Shown here piece after piece: positions 26,576 through 38,623 of a stretch of 64,000 bases of DNA. Location of the stretch: positions 22,980,401-23,044,400 of the forward strand of contig NC_030853.1 of the NCBI RefSeq assembly GCF_000208745.1, given 5' to 3'. The DNA is from Theobroma cacao. Lineage: Eukaryota > Streptophyta > Magnoliopsida > Malvales > Malvaceae. A model generated the notes under the pieces. That model was given only the letters and a program-made list of their open reading frames with translations, did not search any database and was not told where the DNA came from. Both the position numbers and the translations under genes were made by a program. Each line of letters begins with the position of its first letter. The stretch's first letter is position 1.

Positions 26576-27302
26576 ACCACTGTTCGGTTACTATTAGCTT
26601 GTTAATTACTCTGTCCTATCTTGACAAAGGCAAAGAAAAAGATACTGCGGCAGGTGTTTCTGTGATAATCTGATTGGTTTTTCTGATTAGTCCAGGAGGG
26701 TATGTATACATGGAAGGCTAATATCAGCTACAACTCCTTCTGATTTGATGGACCATGAATGGGCCTTTTTTAGCAAATAAATAAATAGTGCAGATGGCGG
26801 CGATAACTGCAATGTTGAATTATTGGAAATGTGATGACGGTTTTTCCTTTTTGGGGTAATAGATGATATGGATTTGTCCTCAAAAATCCCAAGGGAGATT
26901 TTGCATTTAGGCTTTAGGATTAGATAACCCATCCGGTTCCCTCAGAGCCACCTTTAACTGTTTGAATTTGTAGGCATTCTGTAATGGGGCAACTCGAAAG
27001 CCTGTCAACCAGTTTGACACATTCATTTACATCCAAAAAAATAAAAAACCTCGAGTACTGAAAAAAAATCAGCCATACAAAGCTCCAACAATTGCCTATT
27101 ATGACAAATGTTATAGTTTTTTCATTATTTTTAAGCTAAATCACTAGTCAATTACATTTGCTCAAGATCTGGAATGTCCTCATAAAGTCAGTCGGAAAGT
27201 AGACACAAGCTAAATATCCAATCTTCTATCTTCTCATTTTCTCTCCTTTACTTTCTGTTTTTTTTTTAAAAAAGAAAATTGGATAGGGTTGGCCTTAGGT
27301 CC

Positions 27303-29088
27303 AAATTGGTTAAATAATACGATCAATCTGTATATTTTATTAAAAATTTAGATTTAGTTTTTATACAATAATTTGTATAAATTAAATTTTTATATATTTT
27401 TAATTTATTAATTTTAATCATTAATTTTATTATTGCTAAATTTTCACAATTAAGTATTATGACATGACATTTTAATTAAGCTGATGTGATATTTTTTACT
27501 AACATGACATTGATTATGTGCTAATATGATGAAAATATTGACATGACACATGTTGACCTGGTAAAAATATCGATGTGACAATTGTTGATAAAGATTTTTT
27601 TAAAATTAAGATTTTAATTACTTGTAAATAAAAAATAAATGTTACAAATAGGTTGATGAAATGGTACAAAGATTAATAAACTTATGCTTTTTTTTTTTTT
27701 GAAGTAGAGTAATTTCATTGCAAATATAGGAATCTATACAAAAGTCTCCCAACAAGAGGAGAGACAGCCCAACGCTTGCAACAACGAAAAAACCAGGATG
27801 GCTGCAAAAGACCTTCACACAGAACCGATTGCCTATGAGAAGCCATACTCACACCTTCTGTCGGCAACAAGAAATCAGAGCCATACCCACAGGCTTGAAG
27901 TTTGGAGCATCTTTACCTTCAACCTAACATAGCCCTTCCACCAATTTAAAAAAAAAAAATACAGAGCCATTCCACCAATCTTTAGCTGAAGGTATGGTCA
28001 AAATAGAATCAATTGCTGGCCCAAAAAGCAAAACTAGTACGCACATTGGATATATTGCTAAACAACTTGATAATTTGGTTGATTTATTTATCGAACCCTT
28101 TATTGCCTCTAGTGTCCTTCGGGCGATTCTTTGCAAGCTTTGCTCCATTTTTCTTGCCTGTTGGAATGGCTTTTATAAGGATAACATATACGCTTCCCTT
28201 TCATGATTTTCGAAGTAATATGGAGAAAGGAAACATTTTTCGGACAAAGATAACACAAAAATAGAAAAAATCTCTCCTTTTTCTTTGTCCTTTTCTAAAA
28301 TCCCAATCCCAATTCATGTTTCAAGTCCCTTAAATAATACAGTTTCAAACCCCTCCAAACAAAATAGAGCAGGGACTCTGATTAGATATACTCACTTTCT
28401 TATTTTTTTTAATTTGATTTAAATTTTGTAGTTTTTTTTTTTAATTTTGGAGCTGAAAAAAGAATTCTAATTTTTTTCAATTATTTTTTTTGAAAAGAAA
28501 AATATGTTTTTTATATGTTTGAGACTTCCTGTATGCAAATTTTTATCTATTTTTCCTTCCAATTGACATTTTAATTAATACCATTTTCTGAATGGTGGAT
28601 GTTGATTTTGTTTGCCTAGTTGATTTTTTTATATATGTCACGTAACAATTGTCACAGGCCAAAACTTAAACCAAACCTCATACGGTTTTAAACTCTAAAG
28701 ATAGAGCTTAAGTCTATAAATCATGACTTTTCCAACTCAAAAGATATGCTTAATAGTTAATGAAAAACTGATGTTTATATACCTATTTGTTACAAATATG
28801 AGATTCGTGACAACAATTGCCATGTCAATATTTTCACTGTGTCAACATAATCAATATCACATCATCACATAATCAATGCGACATCAATAATAAATATCAC
28901 GTCAATATGGTCAAAATGTCATATTAACATAGTTAATAGTAAAAATTTAACAATGCTAGAATTAGTGATTGAAATTAACAAATTAAAAGAGTTCAAGAAT
29001 TCAATTTACACAAATTATAATACAAAAACTAAATTTATATTTTTTATAAAATACTAAAACTAATTATACAATTTAACCATTCAAATAC
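27303..29088. mobile_element. 1.8-kb element with about 285-bp inverted arms
   Basis: The left arm (27303-27588) and right arm (28808-29088) are inverted copies along their length. GGTTAAAT...ATTTAGTTTTT at the left outer edge and ACATGACA...GACAATTGTTG at the inner edge both recur in reverse complement. Arms this long suggest a Mutator-like or foldback transposon. No transposase is encoded; the loop holds a poly(T)-headed retroposon-like fragment. A target duplication was not found by eye. Confidence 0.6.
27688..28160 (-). mobile_element. Retroposon-like fragment inside the inverted-arm element
   Basis: A T run near 27688-27701 followed by GAAGTAGAGTAATTTCATTG has the look of the poly(A) end of a minus-strand retroposon. 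The minus-strand frame 27924-28148 (74 residues) shows no clear domain. The origin could be a LINE 3' end or a captured transcript. Confidence 0.35.
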
Positions 29089-29876
29089 AACGAAACTTAC
29101 AATCTCTTTCATCTCATATTCAAAAAATTTCAAATTTTAATAGTTAGAACAGGTTAAATTGTGAAGATATTTTTACTTTGGGGCTGGTGGTGGCCTATGG
29201 GCGGAAATATGAACCACATGGTTCACTTTCATGATGTTGAGTTAGACTTGGAACTATTTTTTATGCATGCAAACGTAGACCACATGGTTCATTTTCGTAG
29301 AATTAAGGAAGCAGGAAAGGGGCAGGCACATAATATGATGTTATCATAAATGAGGGTTTGGAGTATTATGGATAAGGAGACAAAAACCGAATGAGAGGTT
29401 GGGTCCGCTTTATGACAAAATATAGAAGCATCTGATTCTTCACGTGACATGTCATACTTTGATACAAAACCTTAATGCTTGCCCATAGAATCATTCCGTC
29501 GGACCAATGCAAACAGGTATATATATATCTTTCGCTCTTAATCTGTCTTCGATTTTCTTATTTTGGATGAAAAAAGTTAGGTTAAAATGGAATCGTAGAA
29601 AACGGTGACTTTTCAACTATGGAATGGAGCACTGCTAGCTTTGCTTTGTAGGGATGGAAAGGAAGAAGACGAGGAATATTATAGTTTGATTACTATGCTA
29701 GAAAACAATAAAATATGTTGTCTAATTAATTTGATTAAAATTTATTGCTCTTGCTTTGTTTTCAAGTTCCTATTATCAATTTAAGTCTAGATATAATAAA
29801 TATAAGAGCTCTTACTCGCAAGACAATCAATATTTGGACACATTACATAGTCTTATAATAAGGGAACGTTTCATTG

Positions 29877-29931
29877 TATTACGACAAGGATTCTTTTTTT
29901 TTTTTTTGAAAGTTATTACGACAAGGATTCT
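29877..29931 (-). mobile_element. 20-bp retroposition scar with 17-bp target duplication
   Basis: TATTACGACAAGGATTC occurs perfectly at 29877-29893 and 29914-29930. Between the copies is T14 followed by GAAAGT. Read on the minus strand this is ACTTTC plus a poly(A) tail, as expected for an extremely 5'-truncated LINE or SINE insertion. Confidence 0.75.
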
Positions 29932-30144
29932 ATAGAAAGGTTATGAAGCCTTCAGTGCCGTCCCACTACTAATTCAAATATATTTTTCAATATGACGTCA
30001 CATTATTAATTATGATTTTTACATTAATATCTTGATACTAGTTATGACCAAATACGTGGCGAGATTCCACTAAAATTCAGATATTTTTTGAATAATATTC
30101 TACAAAAATAGATAGATGTTTTAAGAGCGTAATAAATTGAACTT

Positions 30145-30318
30145 TTCAATCGAAAACCATTAGATATATAACAATTAAAATTGCAAAGTAAATCAATTGA
30201 ATTGATAAATATCAATAAGTAGATATATAATAATTCAATTGAAACCATTAGATAATAATTAAAATTGAAAACTAAAACAATTACATTGATAAATATCAAT
30301 AAGTAGATATATAATAAG
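30145..30318. repeat. 89-bp tandem duplication
   Basis: Two adjacent units start TTCAATYGAAAACCATTAGA and end TATCAATAAGTAGATATATA. The second copy is slightly shorter and diverged. Intergenic, AT-rich, no coding potential. Confidence 0.75.
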
Positions 30319-31024
30319 TATAATATTTGAAAAAACTCTTAAATTGTTCAAAAAATTCAAATAAATTTTTATTCTTTTATTATATTCAATAAAATTTTTA
30401 TATTTTTATTTTAGATCAATATGACCAACGGTTTATTAATTGTCGTTATTTAAAATTTTATTTGTTATTTTATACTACGTATATAGTGTAATGGAAAAAT
30501 TAATTAATAATGAATAAAATAGAGAAAAAGGAGGATGAGAGGAAAGAAACGGGAGGGGACAAACCCTTGTTAACAAAATTACAAAATGGATATGAACATT
30601 CAGAAATGAGCATGAACGTTTGTGGAGAGCGACCATTACGGCAAAGCAAAGCGATATGCTCAAGGGTTGATGCCATCTTTTGTTGAAAATAGAAAATCTT
30701 CTGAAGTGTGGAGAATCATCAGTTCATCACCCTCCCCTTTCTCTCTTTATTGAATACTTCTCACAACACTTCACTAGGTTCGATTTCCTTCTTGCAAATA
30801 GGAAAAATAATTCTTTCTACAACGAGGAATGGATTGATGTTCTCATCCTCAAATCTTTGCCCTTGCAATAAACAAATAAGGATGTGTTCCAGAGTTCGAT
30901 TCCTGATGTTAGAATGATTGGAATTGACAAGTCCACCTTAGAAGACAGATCTTTGATTGGGGAGTGCGGTAGTAGAATGATATGCTCACCCTTTAAATGA
31001 GACACACTTGAGTAAAATGTCCTT

Positions 31025-31400
31025 GATAGGCTTGTATGGAATGGCTGGACTAGTGGCTTATTCTCGGTGAAATCATTTTACAATTCAGCCCGACCCTCCT
31101 TCCCCTTGTAAACCCGAAATGGACTCGTGTTTAGGTTGGCTTTGGTTGGCAACTCCTTAAGAGGAAAAATTGCACTGAGAGGGGAGTTGGTTAAAAGGAG
31201 GTTGCTGCAGGCTAACAGTGCTATTTGTTGCCTTCTAAGTAAGAAACCGAGATAATTAGTGGTATCTTCTTCAGGTGCAAAGTCATGTTAAGTATCTGGT
31301 CCTGGCATTGTCTTCATTAGGGTGTCACTTGGCTCGGCCCTGGTGGTCCTGGTCCATTCTTCTTGCTGTGGAAACACGTACTTCCAGGTGATAAATGCAA
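31025..31400 (+). pseudogene. LINE zinc-binding (zf-RVX) relic
   Basis: The plus-strand translation carries the pattern that follows the reverse transcriptase in plant LINEs: LFSVKSFYNS, then RGKIALRGELVKRRLLQANS. These match the usual FSVKS...Y and GKI.T.D.L.KRG families. A stop codon and the loss of the Cys/His residues after the second block show a dead fragment, oriented opposite to the large LINE at 44-53 kb. Confidence 0.5.
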
Positions 31401-31421
31401 AATAGTATGGACCATGTTTTT

Positions 31422-31521
31422 AAAAATAATCCAGTCAACTAAAACTACCATGTCACTTGCTGCGTTAGTCTAAAAATAGCCACGTCAACTAAAAATATCA
31501 TGTAACGTGCCCCGTTAGCAG
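31422..31521. repeat. 50-bp tandem duplication
   Basis: Two adjacent units of the form TAAAAATARYC, GTCAACTAAAA and GCGTTAG/CCGTTAG, roughly 75-80 percent alike by eye. Confidence 0.6.
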
Positions 31522-34500
31522 AAAAATAGTCATTTGATTATCAATTTGACGGTCCACATCATCCGTTTATGTTCAAATTTTTTTTGGAGTTCACATAACA
31601 TAATGTTATATAATTAAACAAGAAATAAAAGAGTATGTCTACTATAATCATAGTAAAACCCACTTTTTCTGGAGTATAAATTTCATGATATGACGAATGT
31701 GTTATATATATATATATATATATAATATTACTTATATAGGAAGAAAGATGGATTAATACCACAGCAACTGATCAATCTGATCCATTGGTCGATTCTTATC
31801 TCCAAACCCAAGTTTCAACAGTGACAATAACCGATATGTCCCACACCCATATCCATGCCATGTGGTACTGAATCAAACTATGGAATGGTGACAACTAATT
31901 AAAAGAAAAAGATAATAGTCACCACAAAAATTTATTCTTGCGTGTGGCAGTGAGGCTGTGAAATTTGAGTAACCAATAATCATCGTCCCACAAACAGTTG
32001 AAGCATCATTTCCCATGTCCTGTCACTGCATCACGAAAGTAACAAGAGGGAGAGCCAGAAGCAGATACTCGGAATCGGAACTCCACCAGTCCAATATTCC
32101 ATTGGAGATTCGCTGGCGGATTCGTGGTATTTGTGAATACATATGTATTCAAAGCAGAGAGGAAGAACAAATAAATTATACCTGTGCACTCATTTTTGAA
32201 TGTCATGTTCTCAAAGTCAGGTCCACTTTTTTTTTCTTTCCCATTTCGTCCTCCCTTGGCCAGAGGATGGAATGCAGGCTTCCTCGCAATTCCTGATTTT
32301 AACCTGATTATTTTATTCACTGAGAAATCCCTTTTTTAGATAACAATTTTGCAATCCAAGGAACTGAATAAGTATTTTAAAGAGTAAGAGATAATTACTA
32401 TTAATGTGTCTGTATATTATCGGTGATGTTATTAATCTCACCATAAAAAAAATCAGATAGTGACGACTTTTTTTGAAATAGAGAAAGTAATATATATACT
32501 TTTTGAAGTTCAATCAATTAACTCAATAGATTTGATTTAACTCAATATAAGCATTCCCAAAGTTTCCAACCTTAGATGGTTGGATACACTGCTTACCAAA
32601 AGGAAGATGCAATGCAATGCGTGATTGATTAACCATTAATGCAATGCTTGAAAGCACAAAGGTATCAGAATTAACAATATATATTATATATATAATTTAA
32701 TCCAATAGCTGGGGTTGTAAAATGTTAACCTTGAAGTTTTCAATAAAAACTGAATAGAAGCATTCCAAAAGTTTGTAGTCGATAACATCTCCAATCTAAT
32801 CAGTTAGTGAAGAAAATGATAAACTGAAAATTTTTGAAGTCAATTTCAAGCAGCCAGTTAATTTATCTAGCCCATTATTCTTAAAGGATTACTTAATATA
32901 ATCATTTGCCACCTAAGAGTACTAATCAAAATGTAGAAGGGAAACAAACAAATGAGTATCAACTCACAAGAATTCCAAGTGTTTAATGATATATTTTAGA
33001 ATTTTCAGTTCAAATGAGTGCGGCTTAATTAAGGGAATTTTCATCTTAACTATAATCCACTCAAATAGTACGAATTTGCCCGCTTTTCATGTGATAGTCA
33101 TATTTTTTTTTTCATTTTAAAATATTATTTTCCTCTTTTTAGGCACAGTTACTTCTGTTTCAAATTAGGTCATTGTTCAGAAAGGGAAGTGTAAAATGAG
33201 GACTACTTTAATGGGATAACTTATTTGTCAGACAAATTTATTTAATAAAAAAAATAATGTTCCATTTAGTCTATATTGTTAAAAAAATATTTAATATGAT
33301 ACCTATACTATGAAAATATTTAATGCGATATCTAACTTTCATTTTGTCTAATAATGTAACCCAACCTCTAACACTGTTGAAAAAATGGGACAACATATCA
33401 ATGGGTTAACTACAGCGCACCATTTGATGAAAAAATGTCGCACCACGTTATGAGTTAATGAGACGGACACATGGTATGACCCCCATTCATTAAAAAATTT
33501 AAATTTTTTATTTTTAAAATAAGAAAATAAAAACTTTTACAAATAATTTTTTATATTTTGAAAAATAAAACTAAACGGTTTTATATAATAAATGTTGCTT
33601 TCTAAAACATAATAAATACAAAAAAATCTAAAAATATTTTTTATTTTTTAAAAATAAAAAACTAAACTCTTAAATTTTTATTATTTTCTTTTTCTCAAAA
33701 TTTGAAATTTTATTTGAAGAATTAAATTTTAGAATTTCTAAAAAAATAAAAAAGACATTTTTTACTTTTTTCAAAAATAAAAAATAAAATTTTCCTTAAA
33801 AAAATTCTTTTTCGTCTTTCTTCTTTTATCTTTCGTTCCTTTTATCTCCTATCCTCCCTCTTCCCTCTCCAAATAACCGGATTCGACCAAACACCCAGGA
33901 AATCTAGTCAGCCTAAGCTAGATTCGTTGCCGGTAAATGCCAGGAACAGGAACGATCTAAAAGTAGGTTGAATCTGTCACAAACACATGACATATATGGC
34001 TTGATTTAAATCAATTTCGGCTCGTTTTTAGGCTATTTTTGACTTATTCCTTGTTTTGAAAATATAAAAAATTTATTTTTAATATTTTTGTTTGTTTTTC
34101 TTTTAAAAAAACTTTAACTCGTGATAGTCATTTATAATTTATGTGTGGAAATTGAAATGATCCCACTAAGGGAGATGGTATTTTTTTACCATATGTCTTA
34201 TTTTGATTAATTAGACATCACATTAGTAATTTCTATTACCGACCGTTACGAATTGAGATAAAATGCGCACATGTAATCAAATTTCTGGTACAATCATAAA
34301 TATTTTTCCATATAGATGAGGCATTAGATTTTTTTTTCTAAAATATAAGAACTAAATAGGATAATATCCCCCCAAAAAAAATCAATTTGGTTGAAAACGT
34401 GCGGGAGAAAAGAATTATTACAGTACAAGAGTTGTAATCTCTGTCATCCTTACCTCTCTTATCAGCTAGTTTAGATATTTAGTCCATAAAGTTAAGGGAC

Positions 34501-36617
34501 GACATAACAATAATAAAACATGGAACTAAAATCTTAAAACCTTTACTCTCAAGGACAAATTCTGGTTAAATAAAAGCAATGGTAGCAATACAATTTCACA
34601 TTTCTACGTTGAACTAAATTAATATTTTCTAAAATATATATTTGAGGATGAAAGTTTAAAAATAAATCCATTGTGTTTGATTTCATTATTAGCAAATTGA
34701 GTTGTTCTTGCGAATGGGACAGCGAACTTGCTATGCTAGATGACGTTAGAAAAGCGCTGTCTCAAAAAGATTCGGTATCTTGCTCTGATTACTATCCAGA
34801 TTCAATATATATATATATATTTTTCCAACTTGCTAATATTAAACTAAGACAGAGATAAATAGGACAAAGAAGATTCTTGATTTGCTTATAATCTTTCATG
34901 CACACCAAAAATACTGCTATTATCAATTATCTAATAGTGACTTATCTTGTAATTAAATGTATATATACATATATATATTTCATAAAAATATTCAATATTT
35001 AGAATTTAAATTCTAATAAATTTTTAAATAAGAACGCTGAATTTTATGAGATGTTATATATAACATAATTATTGAATTTTTATTCAACATTTTTTGGTTG
35101 AGTAGGAGAAGATGATATGTCTATATTTTACATTTATGTAGATTGGATGCTTATTTCACCCACGAGGCTGGTGATGTCAACCACTGACACATGATGTTCT
35201 ATTTGCAATTCATGCACGTTTATAAATTAATTAATTAATTAATGGGATCACGATGTGGTAGATGCATTATTCAATATAGTGTCAGTGCAGGTCCAAAAAA
35301 TGAAATAAATTTGATGCAACAATAATTGGCCTTAGACCAATTTAGTCCTACAAAGTGTCCTTTTATTGAATTTTCTTTGTTTGCGATTAGTGGTATGAGC
35401 AAAAAAAAAATAGTTTTAATTTGCCAGAATTAAAGCTTGTATTTTATGTAGATCTATTAACAAGGAGTGTATTCTTCTAATAAGGAGTATATTCTTTACG
35501 AGTAAAGCTCCTAAATATAAATACGACTTGACTACACGCCATTACGTATGGACCATGCAAAGTCTAGTGACTTTTTAAGCTATAAATAGTAGTACAATAA
35601 AACAACATTGAAGAAATGCAAAATTTCTAAATCCTATTATGATTTAGTTTCTTAATTTCGCAGTTTTAAAGTGCAAGAGTTTGGAGTTTTTAGGTTGGGT
35701 TTTATTAATTGCTTGAAGAATTTAAAGCTACATACTAGCTAGATAGCTGCCTATAGAACATTTAAATGAATGAGAAGAAAAGAGAAAGAAATAATACCTA
35801 TTTAACCTATGTCTTGATTAATATTTTTATTACTAGCAAAAAACAAATAGTAAAAACATCAATAAAAAAATTTTATGAGTATATATTACATATATTCTAT
35901 TGATTTGACGAATCCATTTGATTAAATCAACAAAAAAAGTTTTCAAAATATTTTTGAGGAAATTCTTAATAATTAAAATTATAAATTATATGTTGAAAGT
36001 TTCGGATTCCATTTAATAGGCAGATGATACGTATGAAAATAAAAAATAATTACTTGCCAACGAGTGTTCAGATCTGTGAAGAAGCTTCGTTAAAAGTAGG
36101 CTATTAATTCAACAACTTCAGGAACCCATACCAGCGACGACGGGCCATCATTTATGACTTGAGATTTTTTATTGCCTTTGAAAAGGAGTTAAAATATTTC
36201 TGAATTGCCCAAGTGTAGCAAAGAGAAAGCTTTTCAGTTTCAATTACATTCCAATTTACGCGTCGAATGGAATTCACATGAAAGCCTAAGGAAAGGTGAC
36301 ATGGGAAGGGTAGATTAGAGACTTTCTCGTCCATCATTCAATCCACAAGCCAATGCTGGTGTTGACAGTTTGGTGAAGCCATCGATTGATTGTAAGCAAA
36401 AACAATAACAATTGTAATAATAATAAAAGCAATACATGATTTTCCTTTTTAAGTTTATGTGAATGTACATATTCATGCTAATTTTATTAATATGAGTGCA
36501 TGATTTTGTGTCACCTTAACTTGCTATTAAACTTTTAGAAGCATTATAAAATTAAGTTGGAGTTTCATCCAATTCCGTAACTAATCTCTTACTATTTTTT
36601 TAATTTTTTTTTTATAT

Positions 36618-36695
36618 TTGAGAGAAAAAAAAGATTTAAACCTTATCTTTTTTGAAATAGAGATCATACACCAATTAATTAATCAAATGCTCAGA
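36618..36695 (-). repeat. tRNA-SINE-like relic
   Basis: Minus-strand reading gives GAGCATTTGATTAATTAATT, GGTGTATGATCTCTATTTC and a box-B-like GGTTTAAATC. This is the same arrangement as the copy at 1690-1765 and the clearest of the four. Confidence 0.4.
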
Positions 36696-37329
36696 TGTAA
36701 TCATCATCATTTTTATTTTGCTTTATCATCAATTATTTAATCATTTAAACGAATATGTAATGTTGAAAGATGATTATCTATCACGAGTTAAAAGAAAAAC
36801 ATTAATTTGGCATATAAAATTACATAAAAAATAAATATAAATTTAAGAAAAAGTTTATAAAAATATAGATAAATATAGCTATTCATCTGTGCCATAAATA
36901 AAATATAAGTTTGATTTCACGGTTTTTTTTCCTTTAACAAATACTTATTTTTATCTTACTTCACTTTTTTTTTTCTTCCTCTCTCTTCTATATATGTAGT
37001 TGGTGTCCCAAAATTCGTTGTATATTTGTCTGTTATAATTTTCTAATTTCTTAAAATTGTATATGTATGGTATGGTTTTAGGAGACTTTTTGCTTAGGCG
37101 AAGGATGTGAGAATCTAAAGAAAAGGTAGTATTAAAACTCGAATAATATGGTATAGTTGTAATTATGTTAAATTCGAAAGTAATTAAAGTTGAATGTTTC
37201 TTTAAAGAAAAAGGCAAATGTTTGAAGCTTTCACAATTCTTAATTTCATCCCTTATTAGTCTTATCGAGAAAATGTATTTACTTTAATCTTGACATAATA
37301 TTTAATAAATTTCATATTTTTATTAAAAT

Positions 37330-37695
37330 TCTTATATTTATTTTAAATAAATAAGTTTTTATATTTTATTTTAAATTAAATAAGTCTTTATGATTATTAA
37401 TTAACTTAATCAAATTACTACTTATCAATCTATATCACGTGATGTTGACGTGATATTTTAATATATTATAAAAAATAATAATATGATATATTAATGTAAT
37501 ATGATGACATGGACATATCGTTTTTTTTCACTTTTTATATTAACGTTATTTTCTACTATCAGCATCAACATTATATTAGCGTCACATGAATATAAAATAA
37601 TAATAAATATTTTTGTTAACAATAAATAGTTAACTATTAATTATAAAAATTTATTTAATTTAAAATAAAAATACATAAATTTAATTAAATATAAT
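37330..37695. mobile_element. Foldback MITE-like element
   Basis: The segment near 37355-37405 (TATTTTATTTTAAATTAAAT) returns in reverse complement near 37630-37690 and brackets a centre with CACGTGATG and ATTAGCGTCACATG. No ORF and no clear target duplication. Confidence 0.45.
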
Positions 37696-38246
37696 AAAAA
37701 ATAAAATTTTATTTAATTTTTTTCAATAATTTAAAATTTTTTTAAATGTTATGTCATTAATATTAAAAAATAAAATAAAAGAATAATCAGAGTGTTTTGA
37801 CGGTTTGCTTATAAAATATAATGAATCATAGGCTCAAAAATGTCAATTTCTTTTGTAGCGGCAAGATGGAATCGTAGGTAAACAAATTTTGTCATTCATT
37901 TAAAAGAAAAATGGAATTAGGGGTTTTTCCTTTTCTTTTTTTTTTTGAATTTAGAAAACTGAAAACGAAAAAGTAAAAGTTCAAAGCCAAAAGGAGCAAC
38001 GACTAATGTTATATTCCCAAAAGGAACCGTGACAGGTGGGTGGCTACGATTTATATGCACGCCATCTCTAGTCTCCTATGGAAAACATTTCTTATAATTA
38101 TTAAAAATGATAAATTTGAACACAATTATTTATCATAATTAAATAATAAAAAAATTATAAAGTAAAATGCTCCCGTCTTATGAAAACAAAAAGATTAAAG
38201 TGAAACCAAAACAAAAACGTAGCCAGTTCAAAAAAAATTCAAAACT

Positions 38247-38256
38247 CCACGTGTCC
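38247..38256. promoter_or_regulatory. ABRE/G-box CCACGTGTCC upstream of CIPK gene
   Basis: The ACGTGTC core lies about 370 bp upstream of the CIPK start. Genes of this group are often ABA- or stress-responsive, so the motif is plausible, but only its presence is shown. Confidence 0.4.
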
Positions 38257-38570
38257 ATTTTCGAAATGACAAAAATGCCCTGAAGCACCTTCGTTAAATT
38301 GCTTGCAAAAAGCAGTTCTGTTGAGAATTCAATCCCAATTATCCATTGAATCGTAAACAAATTTTCAGTTCAAACTTCCCTCGTTCCTGTTCTTCTCTTA
38401 TCTTCTCCGTTTCGAAAGCCGTTAACAGTTTTCTTAGAAGATAAGGTTTAGGCAAAACCACAAAAAAAGAAAAAGTTGCAACTCGTGTGGAATAAAACCT
38501 TGGTAAGAAACTCAGTTATTGAGTTAAACTTATTTTTATACTCAATAATCATTTCCATCCCATCTTCTTC

Positions 38571-38585
38571 ATGAGGTTTTGTTAA
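38571..38585 (+). other. Four-codon upstream ORF in probable CIPK leader
   Basis: ATGAGGTTTTGTTAA encodes four residues and stops 38 nt before the main ATG at 38624. If the transcript starts upstream, it could mildly reduce translation of the kinase. The transcript start is not known. Confidence 0.4.
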
Positions 38586-38623
38586 TATTTAAGAAAAAGT
38601 TTCGATCTCTGGATTCAACAACA

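Larger units (their letters stand above)
20921..38246. other. Long intergenic region rich in repeat relics
   Basis: Seventeen kilobases without a recognisable host gene. The stretch 21000-24100 is less AT-rich and holds no coding signature I can name. From 24400 on, foldback elements, SINE-like copies, a 1.8-kb inverted-arm element, tandem duplications and a LINE relic occur (listed separately). The stretch 33200-33800 looks like decayed transposon DNA. AT-rich DNA with TTAA and TA runs fills 34600-37900. Confidence 0.55.

Noticed and set aside
32006..32320. Overlapping open frames on both strands of about 100 codons
   Set aside because: Neither translation shows a known domain or gene structure; left as intergenic.
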